The position numbers were made by a program, and so were the translations under genes. From a virus, in the IMG/VR virus record IMGVR_UViG_3300008954_000068, positions 1 to 55,677 of that record: a stretch of 55,677 bases of DNA. One strand, 5' to 3'. Below are positions 41,869-51,247 of the stretch, piece by piece. How positions within the stretch are numbered: the first letter of the stretch is position 1; every line of letters starts with the position of its first letter. The notes beneath the pieces were generated by a model. That model ran no database searches. It worked only from the letters and a program-made list of their open reading frames with translations, and was not told where the DNA came from.

Positions 41869-44415
41869 TTAGACCTCCGTCCACCGATACCCGGTGGCTC
41901 CTTCTGCGGTGTAGGTAAGCAACGCCCCGGTCTTTCTACGCCGAGTCATCGCAGCCCCAAGAGCAGCCGCCGCAGCTTCGGCTTTCTCTTCGGGCACTTC
42001 CAAATAAAGAGCATCGTGTCCATGATTGATGAGCCATTCGAGGGGCATCACCACCCCCGGGCTTTCAACAGCTTCCGTGGCGAACCAATCTTGTATTCCG
42101 TAGAACAGTTCAATCATCGCCTCGTGGACGATATGGACTCCTCCTGCTTGAATCCCGTGGTTCACCAGTTCGTTCAGCTTGTCCTCATTTCGGAAGTAGC
42201 GTCGTCGATCCCAGAACGAATCTCCAATGAAACCCTCCCTTCGGTAGCGGCTTTCAACCTTACGCCACCATCTGGGGATTTCTGGGTCGGCACGCTTTAG
42301 ACCTTCGATGACTTGGCGAATGTCCTCTACTTGCATGTGAGAGAAAATGAGGTTGCCCTCGTCATCCTCGACGGACACGACTTGTTCGTGGATACGCTTC
42401 ACGGATGCTGCGTACTGCCACGCATACCGGACGTTCTTGGTGATGTCTCGGGTTGCTTTGAACTGGCCTTTCCCCTTAGCTCTTCGGTCTTCGGGAGCGC
42501 CGTCCAAGCCCCACACCTCGGGCCCGTAGATGACTTCCATCGTTTCATTGTGCGGGTCCAGGTTGTCGTTGATGATGCGGAGTGAGTTCATCGCCTGGGC
42601 TTCTTCTGCGATGAGGCGCATTTCCAACTGGTCCATGTCTGCCCCAACCAGTAGGTGCCCAGGGCGAGCGACGTACATGTCCCTGATAGAGTAGGGCTGG
42701 TTCTGCATGTTTGGATTGCTCGACGAGTAGCGCCCTGTTTTGGGTAGCCGGTTGTAGGATGGGTGTACACGGTTGACCGTTGTTCCCATGAGCGGACGGA
42801 TGTATGTGCCCAAGAGTTTGCTCGCCTTGCGAAAAGCCCGAACGGAGTTGATGAAGTGGACCTTCTCCTCGTCCAGCCCGTAGTGGATGAGCATCGCCCG
42901 GAGCGTTGTGTCGTCTGTGGAAGGGTCGCCCGTCTTCTCCGAGTAGTGGTGAGGAGCAAGACCCCAATCTTTGAAGAGCAGCTTTGCCATTTGCTGGGTG
43001 CTTTGTGGGTTGAACTTCTCCCCACCGATGCTGTGGCACTCCGCGAGGTGGTGCTTAGCCCTCTGTTCAAGCAGGAGGCTTTTCTCCTCAAGACGCTCTC
43101 GATCCAGGTGCATCCCGTTCGACTGCATGACTGTGCCCAACGCCTGGAGCATGTGCTCTCTGGGCAGAAGGTGTGTCTGCCGACGGTTCTTCACGTCTCG
43201 GGCAAGAGGGGTAGCGATTCGAGCAGTGACGCAGGCATCCTTCCCGCAATAGACATGAAGCTCTCGGTTGGTCTTCGCCTCGGTTGCGGTGTGGTCAGCC
43301 TTCCAGGCTTCCGGGTTGTCGGTGTAGAAGGAGCCGACAAAACCAAGACCGTGGGGGAGTTCGTTGTCTGCCAAGAGGTGCAGAAGCAGCGTATCTGCCG
43401 CGAGGTTGGGTGTTTGGCCGAGCCACTGTTCGCACACAAGACGGTCATACTGGCCCGCGTTGTGGCCTAAGATCGAAAGCTCGCTACATAAAATGTCGCG
43501 AACCATTTCTTTGATTTGCTTCTCCTGGGCTGGAGGCATGAGAGCCTCGCCTTGGATGCCCAGGGTAGGGATGACGAGTGCCTCGTCCTCGTTGCTGATG
43601 GCAATGCACCGGACGTTGGCGGTCATCGGATCAATCGAATCCGTCTCAACATCGTATGCGAGGGGAGCCCCCAGCGTCCGGAACCGCCGAAGCTGTTGGA
43701 AGACCTTGCCCGGATCGTTCGTGATTACGATCCGTGGTTCTATCCACTGGAGACTCCCGTTGAAGAACCTAAATGCTTTCCGAAGATCGTGCTGGAAAAC
43801 TTCGCGATATGCGGGCATCTGAAGGACGAACGAGGGGTGAATAGTATACGCAACCCTAAGTGTGACCTTGGAATCCCAAGGGGCAGGCACCTCTTCACAT
43901 CCTCCCCGAATGCCCATGATGGAGAAATCGCCACCACGGATAGCCTTTGTGGCAGTCTTCCCTAAACACACGATATTTTTTATACCAGTTTGCCTAAGCT
44001 CCTGGAGCAGCCTGCCACGGCACGCTGCTGCCGGGCGAAGGATTTGTTCTGCGGTGGGATTATCCCGCCGGAGTTTGCGGTTGGCCCGGGCGACCATGAT
44101 GTTCGCCGCTTCCAAGTCGTTCTTGGGTGGGCGGCATTGAAGAGCGTTGGTGATGTGGCACAAGTCCCGACGAATGTTCAAGGCGTCCAGGGCTCGCTGG
44201 AGTTCCATTCCACCCGGGCCAACGAAGGGCCTCCCTTCCATGACCTCGTGAGTTCCGGGTGCCTCACCTATGAGAATCACCTTGTCGTGCGGATGCTTCT
44301 CCGGGCCGACCGGATCTCCGGTGTCGGCCGTGCGGAGTGGGCACCGCGCACAGCGAGGGGATGCCCCCCCTCCCGAAGGAGAGGGGGCCGGGTTTGTGAC
44401 ACACCCCTGCATCAC
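41869..44415 (-). CDS. Uracil-DNA glycosylase-family A DNA polymerase fusion, 848 aa
   Basis: Residues 1-215 match family 4-type uracil-DNA glycosylases: Cys 22 and 25, 94 and 132 (the Fe-S cluster set), GEAPG (50-54), GRPFVG, and THPS-like TIHPS (191-195). Residues 250-420 are a 3'-5' exonuclease (D255, E257; HNAGQYD; YCGKDA). The polymerase has motif A ADMDQLEMRL (near 590), motif B R..TK..RYAWQY (near 656-668, with Tyr at the position of E. coli F762) and motif C HGHDALYLEV (near 797), where the usual HDE is HDA. Start GTG 44415 or ATG 44412. Confidence 0.9.
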   Translation of the reverse strand: MMQGCVTNPAPSPSGGGASPRCARCPLRTADTGDPVGPEKHPHDKVILIGEAPGTHEVMEGRPFVGPGGMELQRALDALNIRRDLCHITNALQCRPPKNDLEAANIMVARANRKLRRDNPTAEQILRPAAACRGRLLQELRQTGIKNIVCLGKTATKAIRGGDFSIMGIRGGCEEVPAPWDSKVTLRVAYTIHPSFVLQMPAYREVFQHDLRKAFRFFNGSLQWIEPRIVITNDPGKVFQQLRRFRTLGAPLAYDVETDSIDPMTANVRCIAISNEDEALVIPTLGIQGEALMPPAQEKQIKEMVRDILCSELSILGHNAGQYDRLVCEQWLGQTPNLAADTLLLHLLADNELPHGLGFVGSFYTDNPEAWKADHTATEAKTNRELHVYCGKDACVTARIATPLARDVKNRRQTHLLPREHMLQALGTVMQSNGMHLDRERLEEKSLLLEQRAKHHLAECHSIGGEKFNPQSTQQMAKLLFKDWGLAPHHYSEKTGDPSTDDTTLRAMLIHYGLDEEKVHFINSVRAFRKASKLLGTYIRPLMGTTVNRVHPSYNRLPKTGRYSSSNPNMQNQPYSIRDMYVARPGHLLVGADMDQLEMRLIAEEAQAMNSLRIINDNLDPHNETMEVIYGPEVWGLDGAPEDRRAKGKGQFKATRDITKNVRYAWQYAASVKRIHEQVVSVEDDEGNLIFSHMQVEDIRQVIEGLKRADPEIPRWWRKVESRYRREGFIGDSFWDRRRYFRNEDKLNELVNHGIQAGGVHIVHEAMIELFYGIQDWFATEAVESPGVVMPLEWLINHGHDALYLEVPEEKAEAAAAALGAAMTRRRKTGALLTYTAEGATGYRWTEV

Positions 44416-44970
44416 TTACCCTTCCAGCAGGAAGTCGAAGTTCTCTTCCGAGGATGCTGCGGGCGCAGCAACCGCTTTCCCGTTGCTCCCGTTGGTGGGC
44501 GCAGCAGCTTCCACCTGGAAGTCCGAAGACACAGGCTTGCTGGTGGCGCTCACAATCTGCTCGAACTGTGCCTTCTGGTAAAAGCGATAGCGGGGGTAGC
44601 TCCCCTCCACGCGACGACCGTTGTCTTCCAACTCGGGCGGGGTGTAGTTGAAGAACACCGGACGGTTGACCACCTTGTCCATGGGCAACTTCATGGAACC
44701 GCTCATCTTGTCCTCGGGGATTCCAGCGGAGACGAGGAAGCCCATGAGGAAAGCGAGGCCGTTCCCGGACAGGTTGAAGCTCTCCCGGTGACGGATGCCG
44801 TCGGTGATCATGTAGACATACAGACGGCCAGCGTTGTCTTCGTACTGGCGGGTTTCAAGGACAGTACCGGTGTGGAACCCCTCGGTGAGGTAGCCCAGGG
44901 ATGAGCCGCCTGCGGGAGTCGTGCCGGTGAAGTCCACGGTGATGGTGGGGTTGATGATTTCAGAGGACAT
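44416..44970 (-). CDS. Probable single-stranded DNA-binding protein, 184 aa
   Basis: An N-terminal beta-rich domain (about 1-135, with TGTVLETRQYEDNAGRLYVY), an Ala/Ser/Asn-rich linker and an acidic hydrophobic C-terminus (SSEENFDFLLEG) that mimics the protein-contact tip of SSB proteins. Placed between the recombinase and polymerase genes, 1 base from the polymerase start. AAGGAGCACTAAATC precedes the ATG. Fold not confirmed. Confidence 0.65.
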   Translation of the reverse strand: MSSEIINPTITVDFTGTTPAGGSSLGYLTEGFHTGTVLETRQYEDNAGRLYVYMITDGIRHRESFNLSGNGLAFLMGFLVSAGIPEDKMSGSMKLPMDKVVNRPVFFNYTPPELEDNGRRVEGSYPRYRFYQKAQFEQIVSATSKPVSSDFQVEAAAPTNGSNGKAVAAPAASSEENFDFLLEG

Positions 44971-45103
44971 GATTTAGTGCTCCTTGTAGATACACACGTT
45001 GTTGGTTTGCTGTTCTCCCAAAGGGAGGGGGGGATGGAGAGCCAGCCAGGACTTGAGAGGAAAAAGCATAAAAAACCCAAGTCCCAGCCGACCCCCCAAA
45101 ACT
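44971..45103 (-). promoter_or_regulatory. 133-base leader of the SSB-polymerase unit
   Basis: No supported gene lies here. GGACTTG and CAAGTCC form a 7-bp stem around a T-rich loop, followed by a C/T-rich tract and CCCTTTGGGAG. These may be an attenuator, or a promoter region for the genes downstream. No clear promoter boxes. Confidence 0.4.
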
Positions 45104-46039
45104 CTAAGCGAATAGCTCCTCGTCGTCGGTTGGCAGGGCAAAGGTTTGCGCGATGCCGACGTTCTGGTGATGGATGAGGATGGCCCGGTGAAGTGCGTCC
45201 TGCATCGCCCACCTGACGTGGGGAACAGGGTGCTCTCCTCGGAGGGCTCCGAATGCTTTCTGGATGATGGTCGGCCAGTTCTCAATCCCGTCTTCCAGGA
45301 TCTTGTCGGACAGTTTTTCAACCACCTTGGGCATCCACTCCATCCCCGGGGGATATGGGATGGGGTAGCCTGCATGGCGCAGTCCTTCGGCAATGTTCAT
45401 GGGAGCCATGCCCGGGAAGACTCCAAGCCTGTCGCCACACACGTAGTCGGGCTGGGGCTCGAAGCACAGTTGATACTTCCATGGGGCAGCGGTCGCCTCG
45501 AACATGGCTCGGCCAATCACGTCTACCATCCCACTGAACTTCTCGGGCAGTTGCCCAGGAAGAGCGGGGCCACCACGGATGAACTTGCCACTGCTTGTGC
45601 GGGGCGGTTGCTCGTGGCAGTTGAAGATGACGACGGTGCCACGCTCGGTTGCTTCCCGGGCTGCATCCCTGATTTCAAGCACGTCCCTGGTCAGGGCGCT
45701 CCACATATTGGAGCGTCCTTTGGTCGCCTCGTACTCGTTGATGGTGGACTCGACCACAAGGGAGAAGTCATCCATCACAATCGAGGGGGGCCGAGATGTC
45801 CCAGAGCCCAACAAGCTTTTGATCTGCGCCGTTGCCTCGGGCACCAGCTTGGCTGGACGAATGTCCAGGTTCTTGATGCCCAAGAACTGGCGGGCGGACA
45901 TGAGCCCAGAGGGGCTCCCGATGAATGCTCCCGTGGAACCAGCCGCAGCCGACGCTACAGTTTTACCAGCCTTGCTGGGCCCATAGAGGCAGATGAAGAC
46001 TCCCGGCATAGCCGGAGCCTTTCCGTTTGATTTGCTCAC
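45104..46039 (-). CDS. Sak4-like RecA-fold recombinase ATPase, 311 aa
   Basis: Walker A GPSKAGKT (20-27) and Walker B SIVMDDFS (83-90) in a RecA-like core, followed by VVIFNCHEQPPR, as in phage Sak4-type single-strand annealing proteins and AAA_24 proteins. The C-terminal 100 residues are unrecognised. GTG start with GTAGGAGTAAATC. Gene order (nuclease, recombinase, SSB, polymerase) supports a recombination role. Confidence 0.8.
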   Translation of the reverse strand: MSKSNGKAPAMPGVFICLYGPSKAGKTVASAAAGSTGAFIGSPSGLMSARQFLGIKNLDIRPAKLVPEATAQIKSLLGSGTSRPPSIVMDDFSLVVESTINEYEATKGRSNMWSALTRDVLEIRDAAREATERGTVVIFNCHEQPPRTSSGKFIRGGPALPGQLPEKFSGMVDVIGRAMFEATAAPWKYQLCFEPQPDYVCGDRLGVFPGMAPMNIAEGLRHAGYPIPYPPGMEWMPKVVEKLSDKILEDGIENWPTIIQKAFGALRGEHPVPHVRWAMQDALHRAILIHHQNVGIAQTFALPTDDEELFA

Positions 46040-46076
46040 GATTTACTCCTACACACAGATTTAGAACACTAACACA

Positions 46077-46922
46077 CTATCGAAGACCGAACTGACATTG
46101 CTCAAAAGCAGAGCACTGGCCGTACTTACCAAAGCAAGTCTGGTTGTTCAGGGCCATGGGGAAGCCAGATAGCTTGCCGCTCTCACCGTATTTCTGAATC
46201 AAACGCTCAGCGTTGATGACAGTGTCGGTGAAGTTCTTGAGCGCAGCAGGCGCGGGCTCCAGGGCCCGGCGGTCGAAGTCATGGGGATGGGCAAGCTTGA
46301 TGCGGTTGACGATGACACCCGCGAAACGCTCGCCATACTTGGCCCGGCCAAACATTTGGTAGCCCAAGAACTGTCCGTCCAGGATGTGCTGCCGGAGGGT
46401 CTTGGACACGATGCGGTAGCAGGATTTGTGGTCAACAATCCACACGCGCTCGTGCTCATCCTCAACAACGAGGTCGGGCCGCTGGGTGTAGAGAAACTTT
46501 TCGCCCCCCAACCGGGCTCGCATTTCCTCCTCTACTTCAAGCACCTTCCACTTCTCGGCGCTCCAGTTTTGCCGGTACTCATAGTAAGCAGCTATGACAT
46601 TTCCATGGTTCTGTTCCCACAGCTTGGACTGGTCGGCATTCTTTTCTGCGAGCGCCATGACTGCGTGCTCGGGATGTTTCCAAACATTCGGGTCTGTGCC
46701 CTGCTGGCGACATTGCAGCCGCTTGTAGTGGTGGGCAAGGGCCAAGTGAATCAGTGTGCCGGACACCAAGGGACTGCTTGTCTTGAACTCCAAGCCTTCG
46801 ATATGCCTCAAAGCATAGAGCCTGGGACAGCGGAGCACTGATTCGATGCGGTGCCAACCGCGCTCGGATGGCCCGGTGTAAAGCATCGCACCCTGATCGG
46901 GTGTGAGGGGGGTCGGTTGCAT
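46077..46922 (-). CDS. Cas4/RecB-like Fe-S exonuclease, 281 aa
   Basis: A PD-(D/E)XK nuclease: H59 in GTLIHLALAHH, D150 in QRPD, and the VDHKS core (D164, K166). Four cysteines, C32 near the N-terminus and C263, C270 and C276 at the C-terminus, make the Fe-S cluster set of Cas4 and AddB-type nucleases. It is expected to resect DNA ends for the neighbouring recombinase. Ribosome site AGTAGGAAAGACC. Confidence 0.85.
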   Translation of the reverse strand: MQPTPLTPDQGAMLYTGPSERGWHRIESVLRCPRLYALRHIEGLEFKTSSPLVSGTLIHLALAHHYKRLQCRQQGTDPNVWKHPEHAVMALAEKNADQSKLWEQNHGNVIAAYYEYRQNWSAEKWKVLEVEEEMRARLGGEKFLYTQRPDLVVEDEHERVWIVDHKSCYRIVSKTLRQHILDGQFLGYQMFGRAKYGERFAGVIVNRIKLAHPHDFDRRALEPAPAALKNFTDTVINAERLIQKYGESGKLSGFPMALNNQTCFGKYGQCSAFEQCQFGLR

Positions 46923-46937
46923 TGGTCTTTCCTACTT

Positions 46938-46972
46938 GTAGTGTAGCATGGGGTATAGGCACCCGCAAGTCA
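46938..46972 (-). promoter_or_regulatory. Candidate minus-strand promoter before the nuclease gene
   Basis: TGACTTGC (46972-46965), 19 bases, TACACTAC (46945-46938). The same pair of boxes with the same spacing occurs upstream of 51673. The second box ends only 15 bases before the ATG, which would give a very short leader, so a protein-binding site is an alternative. Confidence 0.35.
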
Positions 46973-46986
46973 AGTGCCCATATAGT

Positions 46987-48621
46987 TTAGGGAGAGTGTT
47001 CAGGAGAAACAGGCCCCTGGGAAATGCGGGCCAGCAACGAAGCGCGGGCCTCGGGGCTGTTGTCTACTCCTGCCAGGGCTCCTTCAATCTCCTGGGCTGC
47101 GTTGTCCTCGGCCACTTCTCCGACGTGGGGCAGCTTGTCCAAGAGCAGGTCAGCGACGTGTTCGTCCGCTGTTGCCCGGGCAATGATGTAGGACACGAGC
47201 ACGGGCCGTGTTTGGCCCAGGCGGGCGAAGCGCCCCTCCCACTGAATCACCTTGTCCGGAGTCCAGGGGAGCATGGCGATGATGGCCAAGTCCGTGTCCT
47301 GCAAGTCGATACTCTCACCCCAGGCGTCTCCCGTGCCTACGAGCAGCGAGGGCCCAGGTGAAGCCATGTACTCATTGCGGATGCGGTCCCGCTCGGCGGT
47401 GTCGGTCCCTCCGTGGGCCCACCAGATTTCTGCCTTGGGTACTCGGGCGAGACAGAACTTCTCCAGCTTCTCGGCCAGCCGTTCGCAGTCCAGGCGTCGG
47501 CCCGTGAAGACCACGACCTTTTGCCCGGCGCGGAGACAGTCAACGACCCGGTCTTGGATGTAGTTGTGCTTGCGGGAAGCAGCCTCCATCATCAGGGTTT
47601 CGAAGTAGGATTCCTGGTCGCCGCTCTTTGCTGCACGTTGGATCTCTCGCTTCATCGCTGCGGGCTTGTTCTGCTCTTGGACATTCAGTCGAATGATTTC
47701 CCTGCGCTTGGCTGGGAGGTGCTGGTTTACAGCGTCTCGGGTCACCCGGACCTTTACGAAGCCCAGGCGCTCGCGTAGTTCTTCTGCGTTGGTCAGCCCG
47801 TTGTACTGGTAGCCGTAGCCGGTGTGTTCTCCTCCGCAATATCTCACACCGAAGTTGTGGAAGGTTCCCCACTGCCAGGGCTCTACCAGATCAAGTTGCG
47901 TCCATAGGTCGCGCACTCGGCCCGGGATGGGTGTGGCCGTGAGTCCGATGCTCCGGTTGCTCGCTTGGGCAATCTTCCGGGCAGCGTCGAGGCTGTTGCC
48001 CAGCCCCTTGAACTTGACGGAGCCGTCCTGCTGAACGATGGCCTTGCAGTGCTTGGGCCTGCGGAGCCAGTGAATCTCATCCCACACGGTAATGCGGATG
48101 TGCTTGGAGAGGGCGTCTGCCCAATACTTGATAGTCTCCCATGCGGTGACGTAGATCACTTCCTTGCTCAGTTCAAAACCCAGTGGTGGCTTTTGTCCTA
48201 AGAGGAGCACGGGCTCCAGCGTCGTGTACCTGCGGATTTGTTCAACCCAGGTTCCCCGGGCAGCGGCTTTGGTTACCACGAGCCTCGGCCCAGAGGTGTT
48301 GACCATGACCACGAGGGCGGTCAGGGTCTTGCCTGCACCGGGCGGGGCCCAGCCATGAGAGCCCGGGAGAGCAAGCATCTTCCGAATCATCTCTTTCTGG
48401 TGGGGCTTGGCGAACGTGTCCAGCCCAGGGGTAAGCCTCGGGCAAGTGAGCGCCTCGTGCAGAATCTCATCTGAAACTGTGTTCAGTGTGCTGGGCTCCC
48501 AGCCCAGGAGAGAATGTGCGTTGTGCGGTACGCGGAATCCATTGCCCCGCTTGTTCTTCCATATGCCCGGGATGGTGATAGCCTCCGGGGGCACTTCATC
48601 CGTAAAGACGAAACGTCTCAT
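46987..48621 (-). CDS. SNF2-type superfamily 2 helicase, 544 aa
   Basis: Motif I WAPPGAGKT (91-99), motif II DEIH (181-184), motif III GLTATP (226-231) and motif VI WEGRFARLGQ (about 475), with the SNF2-like order and a second RecA lobe containing VVVFTGRRLDCERL. Length typical for phage replication or remodelling helicases. AAGGAGAAAAGC precedes the ATG. Likely acts in replication restart or DNA repair. Confidence 0.85.
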   Translation of the reverse strand: MRRFVFTDEVPPEAITIPGIWKNKRGNGFRVPHNAHSLLGWEPSTLNTVSDEILHEALTCPRLTPGLDTFAKPHQKEMIRKMLALPGSHGWAPPGAGKTLTALVVMVNTSGPRLVVTKAAARGTWVEQIRRYTTLEPVLLLGQKPPLGFELSKEVIYVTAWETIKYWADALSKHIRITVWDEIHWLRRPKHCKAIVQQDGSVKFKGLGNSLDAARKIAQASNRSIGLTATPIPGRVRDLWTQLDLVEPWQWGTFHNFGVRYCGGEHTGYGYQYNGLTNAEELRERLGFVKVRVTRDAVNQHLPAKRREIIRLNVQEQNKPAAMKREIQRAAKSGDQESYFETLMMEAASRKHNYIQDRVVDCLRAGQKVVVFTGRRLDCERLAEKLEKFCLARVPKAEIWWAHGGTDTAERDRIRNEYMASPGPSLLVGTGDAWGESIDLQDTDLAIIAMLPWTPDKVIQWEGRFARLGQTRPVLVSYIIARATADEHVADLLLDKLPHVGEVAEDNAAQEIEGALAGVDNSPEARASLLARISQGPVSPEHSP

Positions 48622-48632
48622 TGCTTTTCTCC

Positions 48633-51062
48633 TTAGTAGTTGTCGTCAGTGAGGGGCGCGAACATCACAAGGTTCCCTTCTTCTTCCTCCTCCTTCCAGG
48701 CAGCCCCGTGAACATTCACGTAGTAGTTCTCGCCTCGGTGCTTTTTCAGTTCCAGCCCATGGTTGGTTGTCGCTTCGTGCCGGAACTCACTTTCAGATAC
48801 ACGCCCGTGCTTCTCTCCTGTAGATTCGAGCCACGTTCGGAAGCAGCCGTACAGGTACATTGTGTGGACACTGGTTGTTCCTTTCGACACTTCGGTTGAT
48901 CGGTTCACCACAAACTGCGGATTGGGCGGGCACTTCTGGGAAAGTGCAGGAAGCCCGAGGTAGTTGAGGTCGTCGATGAACCGTTCGGTGGTAGACTTGG
49001 AAAGCTCGATAAGATCCTTCTTCGCCTGCGTCTCGATGGGCCTGGAAAGGATTTGGACGTTCACACTCCGGCGGCGCATGTCGTAAGCGAATGCTGCAAT
49101 CTCTTCCTGGAAAGCATCCGTGAACGTGCCGCCGTCCTCGCCCGTCTTGAAGAAGGATGAGAACTTGTCTCGATAGAACCTGCTCACCTGGGACGCCCGG
49201 AGGATTGTGTATCGCCGGTCGTTCTTCTCCACGTTGATGGGCTTTGTCTTGTTTGAGGTCATCCACCACGTCATGCGGTTTGTTTCAGTTGTAGGCGCAC
49301 AGTTAGGCAGGCGGCAGGAGACTGTCTCATCGGTGATGTAGGTCTTCATGGAAGCAGTGACGGAAGCGTTCCCTCGGCCTCCGATCTCCAGTTCATCTGC
49401 CAAGCACAAGAGCTTCAGGGCGAACGGGTTGAACGTGTCGCGCAGCCCACGGTCGGTGACCGTAGCGCAGTTCTCTCGTCCGATGACCTCTCTAAGGATG
49501 TTTCCGTACAAGGACTTCCCGATTCCCTGTTGGGGCGACGTGGAAATGACAGCAATCATTCCTCGCTGCTCGGGATGCTGGATGAGGTTTGCTGTCCAAT
49601 CAAGCAGCCAGTCGAGGGCTGCCGATTCGTGGCCCGTGAGTACCTGGACAATCTCATAGATATTCGGCCAACGAGATTGTTCGGTCACACCTTCCCCTTC
49701 TCGGGGCACCAGCCTGGGTTTTGCATAGAGGTTGAGCATTAGACCTTCGTCCGTGGAAACTACAGGAGCGCCACGAGACTCGCAAACATAACCACGGGAC
49801 TGGCGGGAGTGGGTGTCTCCGATCAGCGCCAAGACATGCTTGTGGCCCAGGGGAGTGGTATCGTTCCGTTCTCGGAGGCGGCCTTCCATGTAGTGATGGA
49901 TGTCCCGCTCCTTCATGGGAGCGCCGACTTGCCACGCGTTGTCCTGGTATTCCACCCAGGCTTTGAGGCGTGTGCTGTAGGAAATGCTCTTCTCTACATG
50001 GAGCCTCACAGCGTTGGGCACTTCGGCCAGAATCTTGTTGGACTCTTCAAAGGTAGATGCTTTCTTCTTTTGATCGTCGGCTTCCCGGCTGGCCCAGAAG
50101 GTTCGCTGGGGGTGCTCTCCCTTGGCGTGTGCATGGTTCTGCGATTCGCAGCGCAAGCGCAAACGGAGATTCTTCGCCACGTCGATGTATGCACTCCCCG
50201 GGCTGGCTCCGGGTTCGATGGGGCACGCGCAGCGGAAGCGCCCGATGCGCTCATCCGGTTCTACACCACGCTCCAAGCACGCTTGCTGCTGGGCTATGCC
50301 TTCTTCCCACAGGTCTGCGACAGAGCGAACGCCTCCACCGTCTCGGGGGGAGAGAGTGATGGCAAGGTTCAGCGGGACCTTCCGCTTTCCGTCTTCGCCG
50401 GGCCACGCGCTTAGATTAAGCTGCTGGGGCTTGGGAGGTTCTTCCATGATTTCATCCACACACAAAGGGGAGTCGGCTACTTCTAAGTAACCTTCGTATT
50501 CTACTTCGGGGTGCTGCACAGGGCAGACCCAAGTGCGAGAAAGATCGCTCGTGGATTTGTCGAGCCCATCGACGTAGCCCACGCGAATAGCTGCGTTCTC
50601 GTGAAGCCGCTTGAGGCACTGTGTTGCAGCGCGGCGATTCCCCCTCGGGCCTTTCAGTTCCTCAATGGGGATGGCCCGGTCGAGGAAAAGGACAAGACGG
50701 TAACGTGGGTTCTCGGGCGTATGGCCCAGGGTGGTGTGGATCCCGTGGGCGAGCTTCACCTCTTCCTTGATGTGCTTGTGCAGCTTGGCGGGCGACCACT
50801 CCGGGTGATCATAGTCAAGCACCAGGGCAGTGATAGCTCGAACGTTCTTGTCGTTGCGGCGGCCTTCGTCGAACACTGCCGGGTTCCACGTAGGCATCTT
50901 CTTCTTGGAGGCACTCGCCACACATTTCTTGGGAGCCCGGAAGAAACGGTCCAGCCAGTCCAAGTTATTGACAACCGCACTGGACAGGTTTACAGTGGTC
51001 ATGCCTTTCTTGGCTACAGAAATGTGCCAGGGGAGGAATGTCGGCTGGGTTCTTTTTTGCAT
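48633..51062 (-). CDS. Primase-helicase (AEP-like plus SF3/D5-like), 809 aa
   Basis: The N-terminal part has VLDYDHPEW (D83, D85) and RYRLVLFLDR (121-130), matching archaeo-eukaryotic-type primases. The central and C-terminal part has Walker A SPQQGIGKS (about 511-519), Walker B LKLLCLADE (about 552) and TWWMTSNKTKPINVE, the sensor region of D5-like helicases. The C-terminus is winged-helix-like. It should start and unwind replication forks. Ribosome site CTAAGGAACCC. Confidence 0.85.
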   Translation of the reverse strand: MQKRTQPTFLPWHISVAKKGMTTVNLSSAVVNNLDWLDRFFRAPKKCVASASKKKMPTWNPAVFDEGRRNDKNVRAITALVLDYDHPEWSPAKLHKHIKEEVKLAHGIHTTLGHTPENPRYRLVLFLDRAIPIEELKGPRGNRRAATQCLKRLHENAAIRVGYVDGLDKSTSDLSRTWVCPVQHPEVEYEGYLEVADSPLCVDEIMEEPPKPQQLNLSAWPGEDGKRKVPLNLAITLSPRDGGGVRSVADLWEEGIAQQQACLERGVEPDERIGRFRCACPIEPGASPGSAYIDVAKNLRLRLRCESQNHAHAKGEHPQRTFWASREADDQKKKASTFEESNKILAEVPNAVRLHVEKSISYSTRLKAWVEYQDNAWQVGAPMKERDIHHYMEGRLRERNDTTPLGHKHVLALIGDTHSRQSRGYVCESRGAPVVSTDEGLMLNLYAKPRLVPREGEGVTEQSRWPNIYEIVQVLTGHESAALDWLLDWTANLIQHPEQRGMIAVISTSPQQGIGKSLYGNILREVIGRENCATVTDRGLRDTFNPFALKLLCLADELEIGGRGNASVTASMKTYITDETVSCRLPNCAPTTETNRMTWWMTSNKTKPINVEKNDRRYTILRASQVSRFYRDKFSSFFKTGEDGGTFTDAFQEEIAAFAYDMRRRSVNVQILSRPIETQAKKDLIELSKSTTERFIDDLNYLGLPALSQKCPPNPQFVVNRSTEVSKGTTSVHTMYLYGCFRTWLESTGEKHGRVSESEFRHEATTNHGLELKKHRGENYYVNVHGAAWKEEEEEGNLVMFAPLTDDNY

Positions 51063-51085
51063 TGGGTTCCTTAGTCGGCCGGTCT

Positions 51086-51109
51086 CGGAGCTACAGGGGT
51101 GTGGCTCCG
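51086..51109 (-). terminator. Hairpin before the primase-helicase gene
   Basis: CGGAGC (51086-51091) pairs with GCTCCG (51104-51109) over a 12-base loop, 14 bases after the stop of the 40-residue frame. No U-run; it could attenuate the transcript between regulator and primase genes. Confidence 0.45.
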
Positions 51110-51122
51110 GGGCCTTCTTAGT

Positions 51123-51245
51123 TTAGAGGGTGGCGGTGGAAGGGGCCAGGAAAGGCCCGTGGTTGCGGATACCTTGGAGGGCTTCCAGAAGCTCGCTCAC
51201 GGAAGGAAGCTTCCTCTCGAAAGCATGAGAGTAGGGGTGCTGCAT
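51123..51245 (-). CDS. Possible small protein, 40 aa
   Basis: ATG 51245 lies 2 bases after the stop of the 141-residue gene, and the frame runs to TAA at 51123. The product begins MQHPYSHAFERKLPSVSELL and ends FLAPSTATL. The ribosome site is weak (GGAATGACA), so expression would rely on coupling. Confidence 0.45.
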   Translation of the reverse strand: MQHPYSHAFERKLPSVSELLEALQGIRNHGPFLAPSTATL

Positions 51246-51247
51246 TG

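Noticed and set aside
44974-45393. Minus-strand frame overlapping the recombinase end
   Set aside because: It overlaps the well-supported recombinase in another frame, and its tail lies in the T/C-rich leader.
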